Shown one piece after another: positions 52,376 to 61,321 of a stretch of 64,000 bases of DNA. Every line of letters begins with the position of its first letter. The stretch's first letter is position 1. The notes beneath the pieces were generated by a model. It ran no database searches. It saw only the letters and a program-made list of their open reading frames with translations, and was not told the DNA's origin. The DNA comes from Sphingopyxis sp. BSN-002 (lineage in GTDB: Bacteria > Pseudomonadota > Alphaproteobacteria > Sphingomonadales > Sphingomonadaceae): positions 1,426,001 through 1,490,000 of the forward strand of contig NZ_CP091804.1 in the NCBI RefSeq assembly GCF_022024275.1. The letters run 5' to 3'. Made by a program: the position numbers and the translations under genes.

Positions 52376-53239
52376 TCACCCTTCGTAGATCTGATCCGAT
52401 GTCGGGAATGAACGGGACCTGACCTCCCCGGCATAGTCCTGCACCGCGCCGTTCACGACGCTTGCCATATCCTGATAGCGCTTCACGAATTTCGGGACGC
52501 GTTCGAACATGCCGAGCATGTCGTCGGTAACGAGAACCTGGCCGTCGCACTGCGCCGAGGCGCCGATGCCGATCGTCGGACAATCGACCTTGCTCGTGAT
52601 CTCGATCGCGATCGATTCGAGCACGCCTTCGATGACGATCGAGAAGGCACCGGCCTTTGCGACCGCCACCGCGTCCTCGACGATCGAACGCGCCTCCTCC
52701 TCGCTCTTGCCGCGCACGCCATAGCCGCCGAGGATGTTCACCGCCTGCGGGGTCAGCCCGACATGGCCCATGACCGGAATGCCGCGCTGGGTCAGGAATT
52801 CGATCGTCGGGGCAAGCACCTTGCCGCCCTCGACCTTCACCGCCGCCGCGCCGGTTTCCTTGAGCAGCCGGGCGGCATTGTCGAACGCCTGTTCGGGGCT
52901 GCCCTCATAGCTGCCGAACGGCATGTCGACGATGACCGCGGCGTGATAGCTGCCCCGCACGACCGCCGCGCCGTGCAGCGCCATCATGTCCATCGTCACG
53001 CCGACCGTATGCGGCAGGCCATAGATGACCTGCGCGAGCGAATCACCGACCAGCAGCATGTCGCAATGCGGGTCTAGCAGCTGCGCCATGCGGACGGTGT
53101 AGGCGGTCAGCATGACCAGCGGCTCGCCCCCCTTGCGCTGGCGGATGCGCGGCACGGTCAGGCGCTTCATCAACTGCGGGGTCGGGTTGGCGCGGCTCGT
53201 CGAAGTGTCGAGGGTGAGCGTTTTCGGGAGTGTGGACAT
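52376..53239 (-). CDS. panB: 3-methyl-2-oxobutanoate hydroxymethyltransferase
   Basis: The 287-residue protein makes ketopantoate from alpha-ketoisovalerate and methylene-THF. It shows MLTAYTVRMAQLLDPHCDML near residue 43, LLVGDSLAQVIYGLP, VKVEGGKVLAPTIEFL and GVRGKSEEEARSIVEDA, all PanB landmarks, including metal-binding Asp in VGDS. ATG 53239 is chosen over an upstream ATG at 53269. First step of pantothenate synthesis. panC is not next to it. Confidence 0.97.
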   Translation of the reverse strand: MSTLPKTLTLDTSTSRANPTPQLMKRLTVPRIRQRKGGEPLVMLTAYTVRMAQLLDPHCDMLLVGDSLAQVIYGLPHTVGVTMDMMALHGAAVVRGSYHAAVIVDMPFGSYEGSPEQAFDNAARLLKETGAAAVKVEGGKVLAPTIEFLTQRGIPVMGHVGLTPQAVNILGGYGVRGKSEEEARSIVEDAVAVAKAGAFSIVIEGVLESIAIEITSKVDCPTIGIGASAQCDGQVLVTDDMLGMFERVPKFVKRYQDMASVVNGAVQDYAGEVRSRSFPTSDQIYEG

Positions 53240-53311
53240 GGCGCGGGGTCTAGCCCCTCGCACCGCCAAGCGAAAGGTCGAACTCCGGCCTTGTATATTT
53301 TGATTGACTTC

Positions 53312-53352
53312 ATGTTCGAAATATTTAACATTACGTCATATAGAACGAACAT
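53312..53352. promoter_or_regulatory. Inverted repeat upstream of the membrane protein/XRE pair
   Basis: ATGTTCG at 53312-53318 and CGAACAT at 53346-53352 form an inverted repeat with a 27-base spacer, in an unusually AT-rich stretch directly ahead of the two genes. The XRE protein of the pair is an obvious candidate to bind. The distance between arms is about three helical turns, which suits two dimers or a looped site. A promoter with TTGACT at 53304-53309 is possible but has no good -10. Confidence 0.4.
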
Positions 53353-53366
53353 ATGGAGATTCGCAG

Positions 53367-53786
53367 ATGACGTTTCGCGAGAAGATCGACTGGCTGACCT
53401 TGGGCGCGATTGCGCTGGCCTTCGGCTGGTACGCGGTTGCTTTCCCATGGGGCCTTCGCGGCACGCCCGCGCTCGCGGTGCAAGGCGGGATGCTGCTCGT
53501 CGTCGCCATTGCCATGACGCTGGCGCTGACCATTGCCGCGATCGCGCTGGCGATCCACCGTCCGCGCGACGCCAATGCGCCGGCCGACGAGCGCGATCGC
53601 GACATCACGCGAAAGGCCGCAACGCGCGCCTATTATGTGCTGATCGTCGGTGCCACCTGCTGCTTTGCCGTGGGATATTGGGTCGGGGACCTCGCTGCAG
53701 TGCTCAACGCGCTGCTCGGCACGGTTGTCCTTGCCGAACTGGTTCGCCTGGCGAGCCAGGTCGCTTCCTACCGGCTTGGCGAATGA
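53367..53786 (+). CDS. Small four-helix membrane protein, partner of XRE regulator
   Basis: The 139-residue protein starts at ATG 53367 after GGAG and has four hydrophobic segments (LTLGAIALAFGWYAVAF; GGMLLVVAIAMTLALTIAAI; YYVLIVGATCCFAVGYWVG; AVLNALLGTVVLAELVRLAS, lengths approximate). A charged loop DANAPADERDRDITRKA separates the two halves. It lies 12 bases before a small XRE gene, a pairing seen often in bacteria between DUF2178-like membrane proteins and YozG-type regulators. Function unknown. Confidence 0.85.
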   Translation: MTFREKIDWLTLGAIALAFGWYAVAFPWGLRGTPALAVQGGMLLVVAIAMTLALTIAAIALAIHRPRDANAPADERDRDITRKAATRAYYVLIVGATCCFAVGYWVGDLAAVLNALLGTVVLAELVRLASQVASYRLGE

Positions 53787-53798
53787 GGAGCGGCCACC

Positions 53799-54014
53799 AT
53801 GGCAAAACCTCCCTTCAGCAATGACATCCGCACGCTGCGCTTTCTCGCGGGCGAGATGACGCAGGGCGATCTCGGCGATCGCGTCGGAGTCACGCGGCAG
53901 ACGATCGCCGCGATCGAACAGGGTAAATATTCGCCGTCACTCGAGGTCGCATTCCGTATCGCACGCGTCTTCGACAAGCCGCTCGAAGCGGTCTTTCAAT
54001 GGAGCGGCGACTGA
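53799..54014 (+). CDS. XRE-family transcriptional regulator (YozG-like)
   Basis: The 71-residue protein is a single helix-turn-helix domain: TQGDLGDRVGVTRQTIAAIE (turn and recognition helix), then GKYSPSLEVAFRIARVFDKP and LEAVFQWSGD. AGGAG before ATG 53799 is a good ribosome binding site. It probably regulates its own operon at the inverted repeat upstream. Confidence 0.93.
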   Translation: MAKPPFSNDIRTLRFLAGEMTQGDLGDRVGVTRQTIAAIEQGKYSPSLEVAFRIARVFDKPLEAVFQWSGD

Positions 54015-54036
54015 TCCGACAGCGCGGCCGCGCGGG

Positions 54037-54071
54037 CCCGGCACAGGCTTCTCCCCGTTGCCTGTGCCGGG
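54037..54071. other. Perfect 12-bp stem-loop between converging genes
   Basis: CCCGGCACAGGC at 54037-54048 pairs without mismatch with GCCTGTGCCGGG at 54060-54071 around an 11-base loop. No U-tract is seen on either strand, so termination would be of a non-canonical kind or the structure stabilises transcript ends. It lies between the XRE stop (54014) and the aldo-keto reductase stop (54094). Confidence 0.5.
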
Positions 54072-54093
54072 ACCAAACGATCAGCGACGCGAA

Positions 54094-55041
54094 CTATGCA
54101 CCCGGCTCGGCGCCTGCAGCCGTCAGCGCCGCGATCTGTTCGCCCGTCAACACGACATTCTCGCTGCCGATAATTTCGTCGAGTTGCTCGACGCTCGTCG
54201 CGCTGGCGATCGGCGCGGTAACGCCGGGCTGCGCCGCAACCCACGCCAGCGCGATCTGCGACAGCGTCGCGCCGGTCTCCCCCGCGATGCGGCCCATGAC
54301 CGCGAGCACCGCCGGCCCCCTGCCTTCGAGATAGGGTTTGACGCGCGGCCCGCGCGCACGCCCGCCGATGTCGTCGACGGTCCTGTACTTGCCCGACAGA
54401 TAACCCGACGCGAGGCTGAAATAGGTTACGACCCCCAAGCCTGCGTCGATGCAGAGCTGCTGCAGCGGACCCTCATATTGCGTGCGGTCGAGCAGGTTGA
54501 GCTCGGGCTGCACGACGGTGAAACGCGGCAGGCGCTTTTCGTCGGCGACGCGCAGCGCCTCGGCCAGCCGTTCCGCAGAATAGTTCGACGCGCCGATTGC
54601 CCGCACGGTGCCGGCGTCGACCAGCTCGCCGAATGCGCCGAGCACCTCATCGAGCGGCACGTCGGGATCGTCCTTGTGCGCGAAATAAAGATCGATCGTA
54701 TCGACGCCGAGCCGGTCGAGCGACCCCTGCACGGCTTCGCGGATCCGGTCGGGCCTGAGGCCGCCGGGCATCATGCCGACCTTGGTCGCGATCAATATGC
54801 GGTCGCGTGCGCCGCTTTCCTTCAGCCACGCGCCCATCATATTCTCGGACTCGCCGCCCTTGTGACCCGGTACCCATGCTGAATAGACGTCGGCGGTATC
54901 GATCATGCCGCCGCCGAGCTCGACGAAACGATCGAGGACGGCAAAGCTCGCCTCGCGGCCCGCGGTCATGCCGAAGACATTGCCGCCGAGTATGAAAGGC
55001 CGGATCGAAAGGTTGCTCCGGCCCAGTGCGCGTTCGGTCAT
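54094..55041 (-). CDS. Aldo/keto reductase
   Basis: The 315-residue TIM-barrel protein has the AKR catalytic tetrad: Asp48 and Tyr53 in MIDTADVYSAWVPG, Lys86 in ILIATKVGMMPGG and His121 in DLYFAHKDDPD. IGASNYSAERLAEAL follows. It uses NADPH to reduce aldehydes; substrate unknown. Start ATG 55041 overlaps the GDPD stop by 4 bp, so AKR, GDPD and the Spx-like gene form one unit. Confidence 0.93.
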   Translation of the reverse strand: MTERALGRSNLSIRPFILGGNVFGMTAGREASFAVLDRFVELGGGMIDTADVYSAWVPGHKGGESENMMGAWLKESGARDRILIATKVGMMPGGLRPDRIREAVQGSLDRLGVDTIDLYFAHKDDPDVPLDEVLGAFGELVDAGTVRAIGASNYSAERLAEALRVADEKRLPRFTVVQPELNLLDRTQYEGPLQQLCIDAGLGVVTYFSLASGYLSGKYRTVDDIGGRARGPRVKPYLEGRGPAVLAVMGRIAGETGATLSQIALAWVAAQPGVTAPIASATSVEQLDEIIGSENVVLTGEQIAALTAAGAEPGA

Positions 55042-56111
55042 TTGCCGCTTCCCTTCTTCACAGCAGGCACTGCTTCACGCGGGTTGTCGCTGAACAGGCC
55101 ATCGATCCCGGTTTTCAGATAGGCGTCGATCTCCGCCGCCAGATCGCCGTGCCGGGCCGGATTGATCCCGCCCTTGTCAGCGAGCGGCAGGAAATAATTC
55201 TCGCGGCGGAAGGTCCAGGGATGGACCTTGAGTCCCGCGGCGTGGGCGTCGCGGACGAGGCTGGTCGGATCGCCAAGGGTACCGATCGCGCTGCGCGGGA
55301 TGATCATTTCCTTGTAGGGGCCGATCCCGTCAGCATAGGCGGCGATCGCCTTCAGCCCCTCAGGTGACGCCATGGCGGCATAGCTCGCCTTGGGATCGTC
55401 GGCAGGGCCGCCCTCGCCATCCATCAGCTGGATCAGCGGCAGATCGCTCTTTGCGCGGATGGCTTTCAGGTTCGCGACCTCGAAGCTCTGGATGAACACC
55501 GGTGCCTTACGACCGCGGTAGCCGTATTTTTCGAGGATCGCGAGCAAGGGTGCCTCGTGCGGCAGACCGATCGAAGCGAAATAACCCGGGTGCTTGGTCT
55601 CGGGGTAGACGCCGACCGGTTTCGCACGCCCCTTGTTGATCTCGACCAGCAGGTCGAGGATCTCGGCGAAGGTCGGGATCTCGTATTTCCCGTCATAGTC
55701 GGTCGAGCGCAGCCTCGGTAGCCGCTCCTTCGCGCGCAGCGTCTTGAGTTCGGCGAGCGTGAAATCCTCGGTGAACCAGCCGGTCACCGCCTTGCCGTCG
55801 ATCGTCTTCGTCGCCTTGCGCGACGCGAATTCGGGATGATCGGCGACGTCGGTCGTTTCCGAAATCTCGTTCTCGTGCCGCGCAACGAGCACGCCGTCCT
55901 TCGTCAGCACGAGGTCGGGCTCGATATAATCGGCGCCGAGGTCGATCGCGAGCCGGTAGCTCGCCAGCGTATGCTCGGGCCGCTCGCCCGATGCACCGCG
56001 ATGCGCAATGACGATCGGCGGCTGGCCGTCGAGCGTGGGGGCTGCAGTCACGGGCTCAGCCCCGCAACCCGCGAGCATCAGCGCGAGCAGAACGGCGAGC
56101 CCGCGGATCAT
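55038..56111 (-). CDS. Glycerophosphodiester phosphodiesterase, lipoprotein
   Basis: The 357-residue protein has a lipoprotein signal (LAGC, Cys16) and a GDPD domain: VIAHRGASGERPEHTLASY near residue 34 with the catalytic His pair (HRG and HE), DYIEPDLVLTKDG and QSFEVANLKAIR. It hydrolyses glycerophosphodiesters from phospholipid breakdown. The lipid anchor puts it in the envelope, as for GlpQ-like periplasmic enzymes. It overlaps the AKR and the Spx-like gene by 4 bp each. Confidence 0.93.
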   Translation of the reverse strand: MIRGLAVLLALMLAGCGAEPVTAAPTLDGQPPIVIAHRGASGERPEHTLASYRLAIDLGADYIEPDLVLTKDGVLVARHENEISETTDVADHPEFASRKATKTIDGKAVTGWFTEDFTLAELKTLRAKERLPRLRSTDYDGKYEIPTFAEILDLLVEINKGRAKPVGVYPETKHPGYFASIGLPHEAPLLAILEKYGYRGRKAPVFIQSFEVANLKAIRAKSDLPLIQLMDGEGGPADDPKASYAAMASPEGLKAIAAYADGIGPYKEMIIPRSAIGTLGDPTSLVRDAHAAGLKVHPWTFRRENYFLPLADKGGINPARHGDLAAEIDAYLKTGIDGLFSDNPREAVPAVKKGSGK

Positions 56112-56455
56112 GCAAAGCGCTGCTGCCAGTCATCGGCCGAGAAACCGACGCTCGGATCGCCAACGCCCTCGACCACCGGACGCCGGATCATCGCGGGCTG
56201 GTCGAGCATCAGCGCCTTCGCCGAAGCCGCGTCGATACTCTCCTTCTGCGCGTCGGGAAGTTTACGGAACGTCGTACCGCTCTTGTTGAGCAATTTCTCC
56301 CAGCCGAGCATGTCGATCCAGCCCTGCAGTTTTGCCGGCTCCAGCCCGTCCTTTCGAAAGTCGTGGAAGCGATAGGCAACGCCGTGATCGTCGAGCCAGC
56401 GACGCGCCTTCTTGACCGTGTCGCAGTTCGGAATGCCGTAAAGTGTGAGTGCCAT
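56108..56455 (-). CDS. ArsC/Spx family protein (YffB-like)
   Basis: The 115-residue protein has the thioredoxin-like ArsC/Spx fold: LYGIPNCDTVKKARRWLDDH with Cys11, then RFHDFRKDGLEP and PAMIRRPVV. The single Cys (no CxxC) fits the YffB group, often called an arsenate reductase homologue, without proof of arsenate activity; a glutathione-dependent thiol reductase is possible. Its end overlaps the GDPD start by 4 bp. Confidence 0.9.
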   Translation of the reverse strand: MALTLYGIPNCDTVKKARRWLDDHGVAYRFHDFRKDGLEPAKLQGWIDMLGWEKLLNKSGTTFRKLPDAQKESIDAASAKALMLDQPAMIRRPVVEGVGDPSVGFSADDWQQRFA

Positions 56456-56500
56456 GCGCCTCGACTAGAACCTGCTGATGACAGATGTGAGGCAGCGAAC

Positions 56501-57178
56501 CTAGGCGATGGGCGCCCGGTCGGCAATGCGCGTGTTGGCGCTCGCGAGCTTTCCGCGCAGCGCCCTCGCAAAGCCTTCGTGGAGCGCCCCCGCAACGTCG
56601 GGATGCGTCGCGAGCCAGGCACGCAGCGCGGCAGCCGGAATGAACCACAGGCGCGCATTGCTGCCGAGCACGACCGTGCCGGTCGCATGCGCGCCGTCGA
56701 GCACGGTCGCCTCGCCGATCAGTTCGCCGGGCCCGAGAGTCCCGACCTCGGCGCCGTCGCGGCGGATCATCGCGGTTCCGTCGGCGAGATAGAAAAGGCA
56801 CGGTGCCGCCTCGTTCTCGCGCACCAGCACTTCTCCGCGCTTCGCCGAAATCCAGTTGCCCTGATCGATCAGGGCACGCGCACTCACAGGCCCAAGCCCT
56901 TCGAAATGGCGATCGCGCAGCCCCTGCTCTTCGACCGAAAAGCTGACTTTGGCCTTGCTGAGCCAGAGCCGGCTGATCAGTCCCAGATTGACGAGCAGGA
57001 TCGCGAGGATCAGCAGCGTGTACCCGCTGCCGCTCCAGCCCATGATCGCGACCGGAAGCGCCAGCAGCGCAGCGATCGCGAGCCCCAGCCGCACATGATC
57101 GACGCGCGCAACAAGGCTTGCCGCAAGCAGCACAAGAAGCGCCCCATAGCCGAACCAAGCCGGATCGAAATTCGCCAT
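56501..57178 (-). CDS. Membrane protein with C-terminal cNMP-binding domain (Popeye-like layout)
   Basis: The 225-residue protein has three hydrophobic segments in the first 70 residues (GALLVLLAASLVARV, LGLAIAALLALPVAIM and YTLLILAILLVNLGLI). A cNMP-binding-like fold follows from about residue 90 (ALIDQGNWISAKRGEVLVRE, CLFYLADGTAMI, LGPGELIGEATVLDG). The order three helices then cNMP domain is that of Popeye-domain proteins, known for cAMP binding in animals and also found in bacteria. It has no HTH or kinase. The ligand is uncertain. A much longer frame upstream overlaps the DAHP synthase and is a shadow. Confidence 0.8.
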   Translation of the reverse strand: MANFDPAWFGYGALLVLLAASLVARVDHVRLGLAIAALLALPVAIMGWSGSGYTLLILAILLVNLGLISRLWLSKAKVSFSVEEQGLRDRHFEGLGPVSARALIDQGNWISAKRGEVLVRENEAAPCLFYLADGTAMIRRDGAEVGTLGPGELIGEATVLDGAHATGTVVLGSNARLWFIPAAALRAWLATHPDVAGALHEGFARALRGKLASANTRIADRAPIA

Positions 57179-57436
57179 AGAATTTCTTTTTTGCGTCGAG
57201 GTCCCCAAATGGACCACTAGCCATACAACGTTACCGATTACCGAACGCCTTGGCGGCGCTTCGCAATTTGCTGTTCGACCCGGCAACAAACTAACATTTT
57301 TGAAGCCCAAGGTGAAGCATTGCAACGAATAGTTGCGTTTGAAACTAATTTTCAATGACTTGCGCCCCGGCTCCGTACAAGCCATGGCGGCGCGCGATTC
57401 GCATTTTTCCTTGAAAACTCGTAGAAGACCCTCGTT

Positions 57437-58810
57437 ATGACTCAGAACTGGCAACCTCACAGCTGGCGCTCGCACGAAGCCCGACAGCTCCCGACCTACT
57501 CCGACCCCGCTGCGCTCGCCGCTGCGGAAAAGGAACTTGCCGGTTATCCGCCGCTCGTTTTTGCAGGCGAAGCGCGCGAACTGACGAACGATCTTGCCCG
57601 CGTCGCCGAGGGCAAGGCGTTCCTGCTCCAGGGCGGCGACTGCGCCGAGAGCTTCGCGGAATTCCACCCGAACAACATTCGCGATACCTTCCGCGTGCTC
57701 CTGCAGATGGCGGTCGTGCTGACCTTCGCGTCGAAGATGCCCGTGGTGAAGCTCGGCCGCATGGCTGGCCAGTTTGCCAAGCCGCGTTCGGCCGACATGG
57801 AGGATGTGGATGGCGTCTCGCTGCCGAGCTATCGCGGCGACATCATCAACGACATCGCCTTCGAGGCCGTGGGCCGCGAGCCCGACCCGCAGCGCATGGT
57901 CAAGGCGTACAACCAGTCGGCAGCGACGCTGAACCTGCTCCGCGCCTTTGCGGGCGGCGGCTATGCGAACCTGCACCAGGTCAACGCGTGGACGCACGAC
58001 TTCATGGACCGCAGCCCGTGGGCGAAGAAATATCAGGAAACCGCAGCACGGATTTCCGAAGCGCTCGCCTTCATGGAAGCGTGCGGCGTGACGCCCGAGA
58101 CGGTTCCGCAGATCAAGGGCACCAGCTTCTACACCAGCCACGAGGCGCTGCTGCTTCCCTATGAGCAGGCGCTGACCCGTCAGGACAGCCTGACCGGAGG
58201 CTGGTACGGCCTGTCGGGCCATTTCCTGTGGATCGGCGACCGCACGCGCTTCGAGGGTTCGGCGCATGTCGAATATCTGCGCGGCGTCGGCAATCCGATC
58301 GGCATGAAATGCGGCCCCAGCCTCGAGCCCGACGCGCTGCTGCGCCTGCTCGACACGCTCAATCCGAACCGTGTGCCGGGCCGGATGACGCTGATCACGC
58401 GCTACGGCCACGACAAGATCGAGGCGCATCTGCCGAAGCTCGTTCGCGCGGTGAAGGAGGCTGGCCACCCCGTCGTCTGGTCGTGCGATCCGATGCACGG
58501 TAACGTCATCAAGACGAACAACGGCTACAAGACGCGGCCGTTCGAGCGCATCCTTGCCGAAGTGCGCGGCTTCTTCGCGGTCCACCGCGCCGAAGGCACG
58601 CATGGCGGCGGCATCCATATCGAGATGACCGGGCAGAATGTCACCGAATGCACCGGCGGCGCGATGGACGTGACGCAGATGGATCTTGCCGACCGCTATC
58701 ACACGCATTGCGACCCGCGCCTCAACGCGGGCCAGTCGCTCGAACTGGCTTTCCTGCTGGCCGAGATGCTCAATCAGGAAATGTCGGAGCGCGCGCGGCA
58801 GGCGGCCTGA
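57437..58810 (+). CDS. 3-deoxy-7-phosphoheptulonate synthase, class II
   Basis: The 457-residue protein is the plant/Mycobacterium-type DAHP synthase: [20 protein letters not shown] near residue 62, [34 protein letters not shown] and [15 protein letters not shown]. Cys68 in GGDC is one metal ligand. It opens the shikimate pathway. The promoter region of 258 bases upstream holds two short inverted repeats (57321-57335 and 57339-57355), possible regulatory sites. A terminator follows the stop. Confidence 0.98.
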   Translation: MTQNWQPHSWRSHEARQLPTYSDPAALAAAEKELAGYPPLVFAGEARELTNDLARVAEGKAFLLQGGDCAESFAEFHPNNIRDTFRVLLQMAVVLTFASKMPVVKLGRMAGQFAKPRSADMEDVDGVSLPSYRGDIINDIAFEAVGREPDPQRMVKAYNQSAATLNLLRAFAGGGYANLHQVNAWTHDFMDRSPWAKKYQETAARISEALAFMEACGVTPETVPQIKGTSFYTSHEALLLPYEQALTRQDSLTGGWYGLSGHFLWIGDRTRFEGSAHVEYLRGVGNPIGMKCGPSLEPDALLRLLDTLNPNRVPGRMTLITRYGHDKIEAHLPKLVRAVKEAGHPVVWSCDPMHGNVIKTNNGYKTRPFERILAEVRGFFAVHRAEGTHGGGIHIEMTGQNVTECTGGAMDVTQMDLADRYHTHCDPRLNAGQSLELAFLLAEMLNQEMSERARQAA

Positions 58811-58820
58811 CGCGAAATAT

Positions 58821-58847
58821 CGCCGCCCCATTCGGGGCGGCGTCTTT
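58821..58847. terminator. Terminator between DAHP synthase and M28 peptidase genes
   Basis: CGCCGCCCC at 58821-58829 pairs with GGGGCGGCG at 58834-58842 around an ATTC loop, followed by TCTTT on the plus strand. It lies between converging stops at 58810 and 58849. Confidence 0.75.
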
Positions 58848-58848
58848 C

Positions 58849-60360
58849 CTACTCTCCGGTGCCCGACCAGCGCTTCGTGTCGGCGAACACGCGCCCGAGC
58901 GCAACGTGCAGATCGGCGTCCTCGGCCGCGCCGCCCAGCGGTATCTTGTCCGAGAATTCGTCGCCCGGACCATGATAGTCGCTGCCGAGGAATTTCTCGA
59001 GCAGTGGCATGTCCGAAAAACTGCCGCCAACCATCAGCGAGGTCACGCCCTTCGCGCCAAGTGCCCAGCCGTCCTGCCGCTGGACGAAGGCATCGGCCTC
59101 GCCATCCTCGTCCAGCTTGCGACCAAGCTTCGTCGCAGTTTCGCGTACAGCCGCATCATAGGCGGGTTTGCCACGGCCGATCGTCGCGACCGGCGTCCCG
59201 CGCGGCGAGATTGCGATGGTGTCGATGTTGAGCGCGACGGTGATGTCAGTCAGCGGAACCACCGGATGCGCGGCAAAATAATGCGCGCCGAGCAGGCCCT
59301 TCTCCTCGGCGGTCGTCGCCATGAAATAGATGTCGCGGTCGGATCGTTCGCCGCTGGCAAGCCGCTTCGCGACCGCGGTCAGCACTGCAATCCCGCTCGC
59401 ATTGTCGACGGCCCCGTTGCAGATGCGATCCGTCGGATCGTCGGGCGCGCAAATGCCGAGATGGTCCCAATGGCCGAGGAACAGCACCGCCTTGCCGTCG
59501 GGTTTCGCGCCGGGCAGCTTTGCAACGATGTTGTTGCTCTCGTACGGCCGCACATTCGAGGTGGTCGAGAAATCGGCCGTCACCGGCAGCCCCGCGCCCT
59601 TGTAGTCGGCCGCCTGTGCGCTCTCGCGAAGCCGCGCGCCATCCTGACCGGCCTTTTTGAACAGGGCGTCGGCGGCCGCGGGCGAGAGGAAGCCTGTCAC
59701 CGGTGCGCCCGGCGTGGCCGAGGCAAGCCGGGTCGTCTTGCCGCCGGCGGAGTGCCCGATCTGGTCCCACAGGGCATCGTCGGTCGCAATCACAAGCACC
59801 GCGCTCGCACCCGCTTCGCCAAGCATCTGGCGCCGTTCGCGGTAGCGCGGCAATTTCTCGCCGAATGGCGCATTGTCATAGAGCATGACCGCGACCTTGC
59901 CGCGGACATCGGCGTTGAGCTTGCCCGAACCGTCGACACCGAAGCCAACAAAGACCAGCGGCAGGTTTGCAAGCGATACGGCAGCATCGCGCCCGGTCAG
60001 CAGGACCCCGTCATCGCCGATACCGAGGTCGCGGCCTTTCACCCTGAACTTCGCCGAACCGCTGATCGCCTGCGTCTCGACGAGCGGCACGCCCTGCAGC
60101 CAGGGGGTCGCGCTGCCGGGAACGGGTTCGAGCCCGAGCTTCGCCCATTCGCCGACGACATAGGCGATCGTGCGGTCCTCGCCTTCGGTTCCGGGTGCAC
60201 GTCCCTCGAAGGCGTCGCTCGACAGGATCTTGATATGCCCTGCAAGCTCAGCCTCGGTTACCGGCGCATCGCCTTGGGCAGGCGCGGCGAAAGCGGCGGG
60301 AGCGGTGAATGCGACGAGTGCGACAGCCGCAATGGCGGCGCTGAATCTGGTGTTTTTCAT
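58849..60360 (-). CDS. Exported M28 family peptidase
   Basis: The 503-residue protein has a signal peptide (VALVAFTAPAAFAAPA, residues 13-28), a PA-like insert (LPLVFVGFGVDGSGKL onward) and an M28 zinc peptidase core: LFLGHWDHLG, NGAVDNASGIAVL, TTAEEKGLLGAHYF, LNIDTIAI and YHGPGDEF, with both zinc-site residues and the catalytic Glu present. It likely acts as a periplasmic or secreted aminopeptidase. ATG 60360 is chosen because the signal peptide follows at once. Confidence 0.93.
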   Translation of the reverse strand: MKNTRFSAAIAAVALVAFTAPAAFAAPAQGDAPVTEAELAGHIKILSSDAFEGRAPGTEGEDRTIAYVVGEWAKLGLEPVPGSATPWLQGVPLVETQAISGSAKFRVKGRDLGIGDDGVLLTGRDAAVSLANLPLVFVGFGVDGSGKLNADVRGKVAVMLYDNAPFGEKLPRYRERRQMLGEAGASAVLVIATDDALWDQIGHSAGGKTTRLASATPGAPVTGFLSPAAADALFKKAGQDGARLRESAQAADYKGAGLPVTADFSTTSNVRPYESNNIVAKLPGAKPDGKAVLFLGHWDHLGICAPDDPTDRICNGAVDNASGIAVLTAVAKRLASGERSDRDIYFMATTAEEKGLLGAHYFAAHPVVPLTDITVALNIDTIAISPRGTPVATIGRGKPAYDAAVRETATKLGRKLDEDGEADAFVQRQDGWALGAKGVTSLMVGGSFSDMPLLEKFLGSDYHGPGDEFSDKIPLGGAAEDADLHVALGRVFADTKRWSGTGE

Positions 60361-60427
60361 GGGCGAGCCGAATGGCATTTCCGCCGCAGGCAGGCAAGGC
60401 GCGTTCGTCGAACGACGAACGGCAGGA

Positions 60428-61237
60428 TCAGCGCCCCGCCCGCTCCAGCAGCGCGCGGGCCGCGGCGACATGCATGTCCTCGATCATCCGCCCGTCATGG
60501 CGTTGCGCGCCGCCGGTGGCCGCGGCGACCAACGCCTCGGCCACCGCGATCTCGCGCACGGAAGGCGCAAAGGCCGCGTTGCACGGATCGACCTGGGTCG
60601 GATGGATCAGCGTCTTGCCGTCGAAACCGAGCCGGCGCCCTTCCGCGGCTTCGGACGCAAAGCCCGCGGCATCGTCGATCGCATTGTAGACGCCGTCAAA
60701 GCCCCAGACGCCTGCCGCCCGCGCCGCAAGGACAATCGCCTGGATCGCATGGCTCATCGCGCCCCGATCCATGCCGTCGGGCAGCTTGAGTTCGTGCGCC
60801 AGATCGTTAAGCCCCGCGATCAGCCCGACGACCGCCGGATCGGCCGCAATCTCGCGCGCCGCGTAGATGGCGACCGGCGTCTCGATCATCGCAAGGATCG
60901 GCACGCCGAGCGCCCGGACCGGGTCGAGGTCCGCAACCGCATCGACCTTCGGCAGCACCACCGCGTCGAGCGCGAGACCGTAGAGGGCGGTGATATCGGC
61001 CTCCTGCTCCCACGTCCCCGTCGCGTTGACACGCACCGCGACGCGCTTGCCGGGATAGCCCGCCTCGACCGCGCGCCGCATCGCCTCGCGCGCCTCGACC
61101 TTGCGACCCTCCGGCACTGCATCCTCCAGATCGATGATCAGCAGATCGGCGGCGAGCCCCTGCGCCTTTTCGAGCGCACGGGCGTTCGATCCCGGGACAT
61201 AGAGCAGCGAACGGGGCGGATAGTCGTCTGGCGTCAT
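60428..61237 (-). CDS. HpcH/HpaI (CitE-like) CoA-ester lyase
   Basis: The 269-residue protein has RSLLYVPGSNARALEKAQGL near residue 9, LLIIDLEDAVPEGRK near residue 32, VRVNATGTW, AMIETPVAIYAAREIA and GKTLIHPTQVDPCN, the CitE-type signature with Mg ligands Glu and Asp. It may cleave citramalyl- or malyl-CoA; stand-alone CitE in alphaproteobacteria has been linked to mesaconyl/malyl-CoA breakdown. Longer frames upstream cross the divergent SPFH gene and are rejected. Confidence 0.92.
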   Translation of the reverse strand: MTPDDYPPRSLLYVPGSNARALEKAQGLAADLLIIDLEDAVPEGRKVEAREAMRRAVEAGYPGKRVAVRVNATGTWEQEADITALYGLALDAVVLPKVDAVADLDPVRALGVPILAMIETPVAIYAAREIAADPAVVGLIAGLNDLAHELKLPDGMDRGAMSHAIQAIVLAARAAGVWGFDGVYNAIDDAAGFASEAAEGRRLGFDGKTLIHPTQVDPCNAAFAPSVREIAVAEALVAAATGGAQRHDGRMIEDMHVAAARALLERAGR

Positions 61238-61321
61238 GCGCTTTTCTGTGGCGCAGACGCGCCATTGCCGCAATAAGGAAGCGGGTTTGCAAATGGCAAT
61301 TTTGCGATGAGGGGATGATCG

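Noticed and set aside
56501..58831. A single 776-codon minus-strand frame joining the cNMP-binding protein to the antisense of DAHP synthase
   Set aside because: Only the last 225 codons show a family; the ATG at 57178 starts exactly before the membrane helices.
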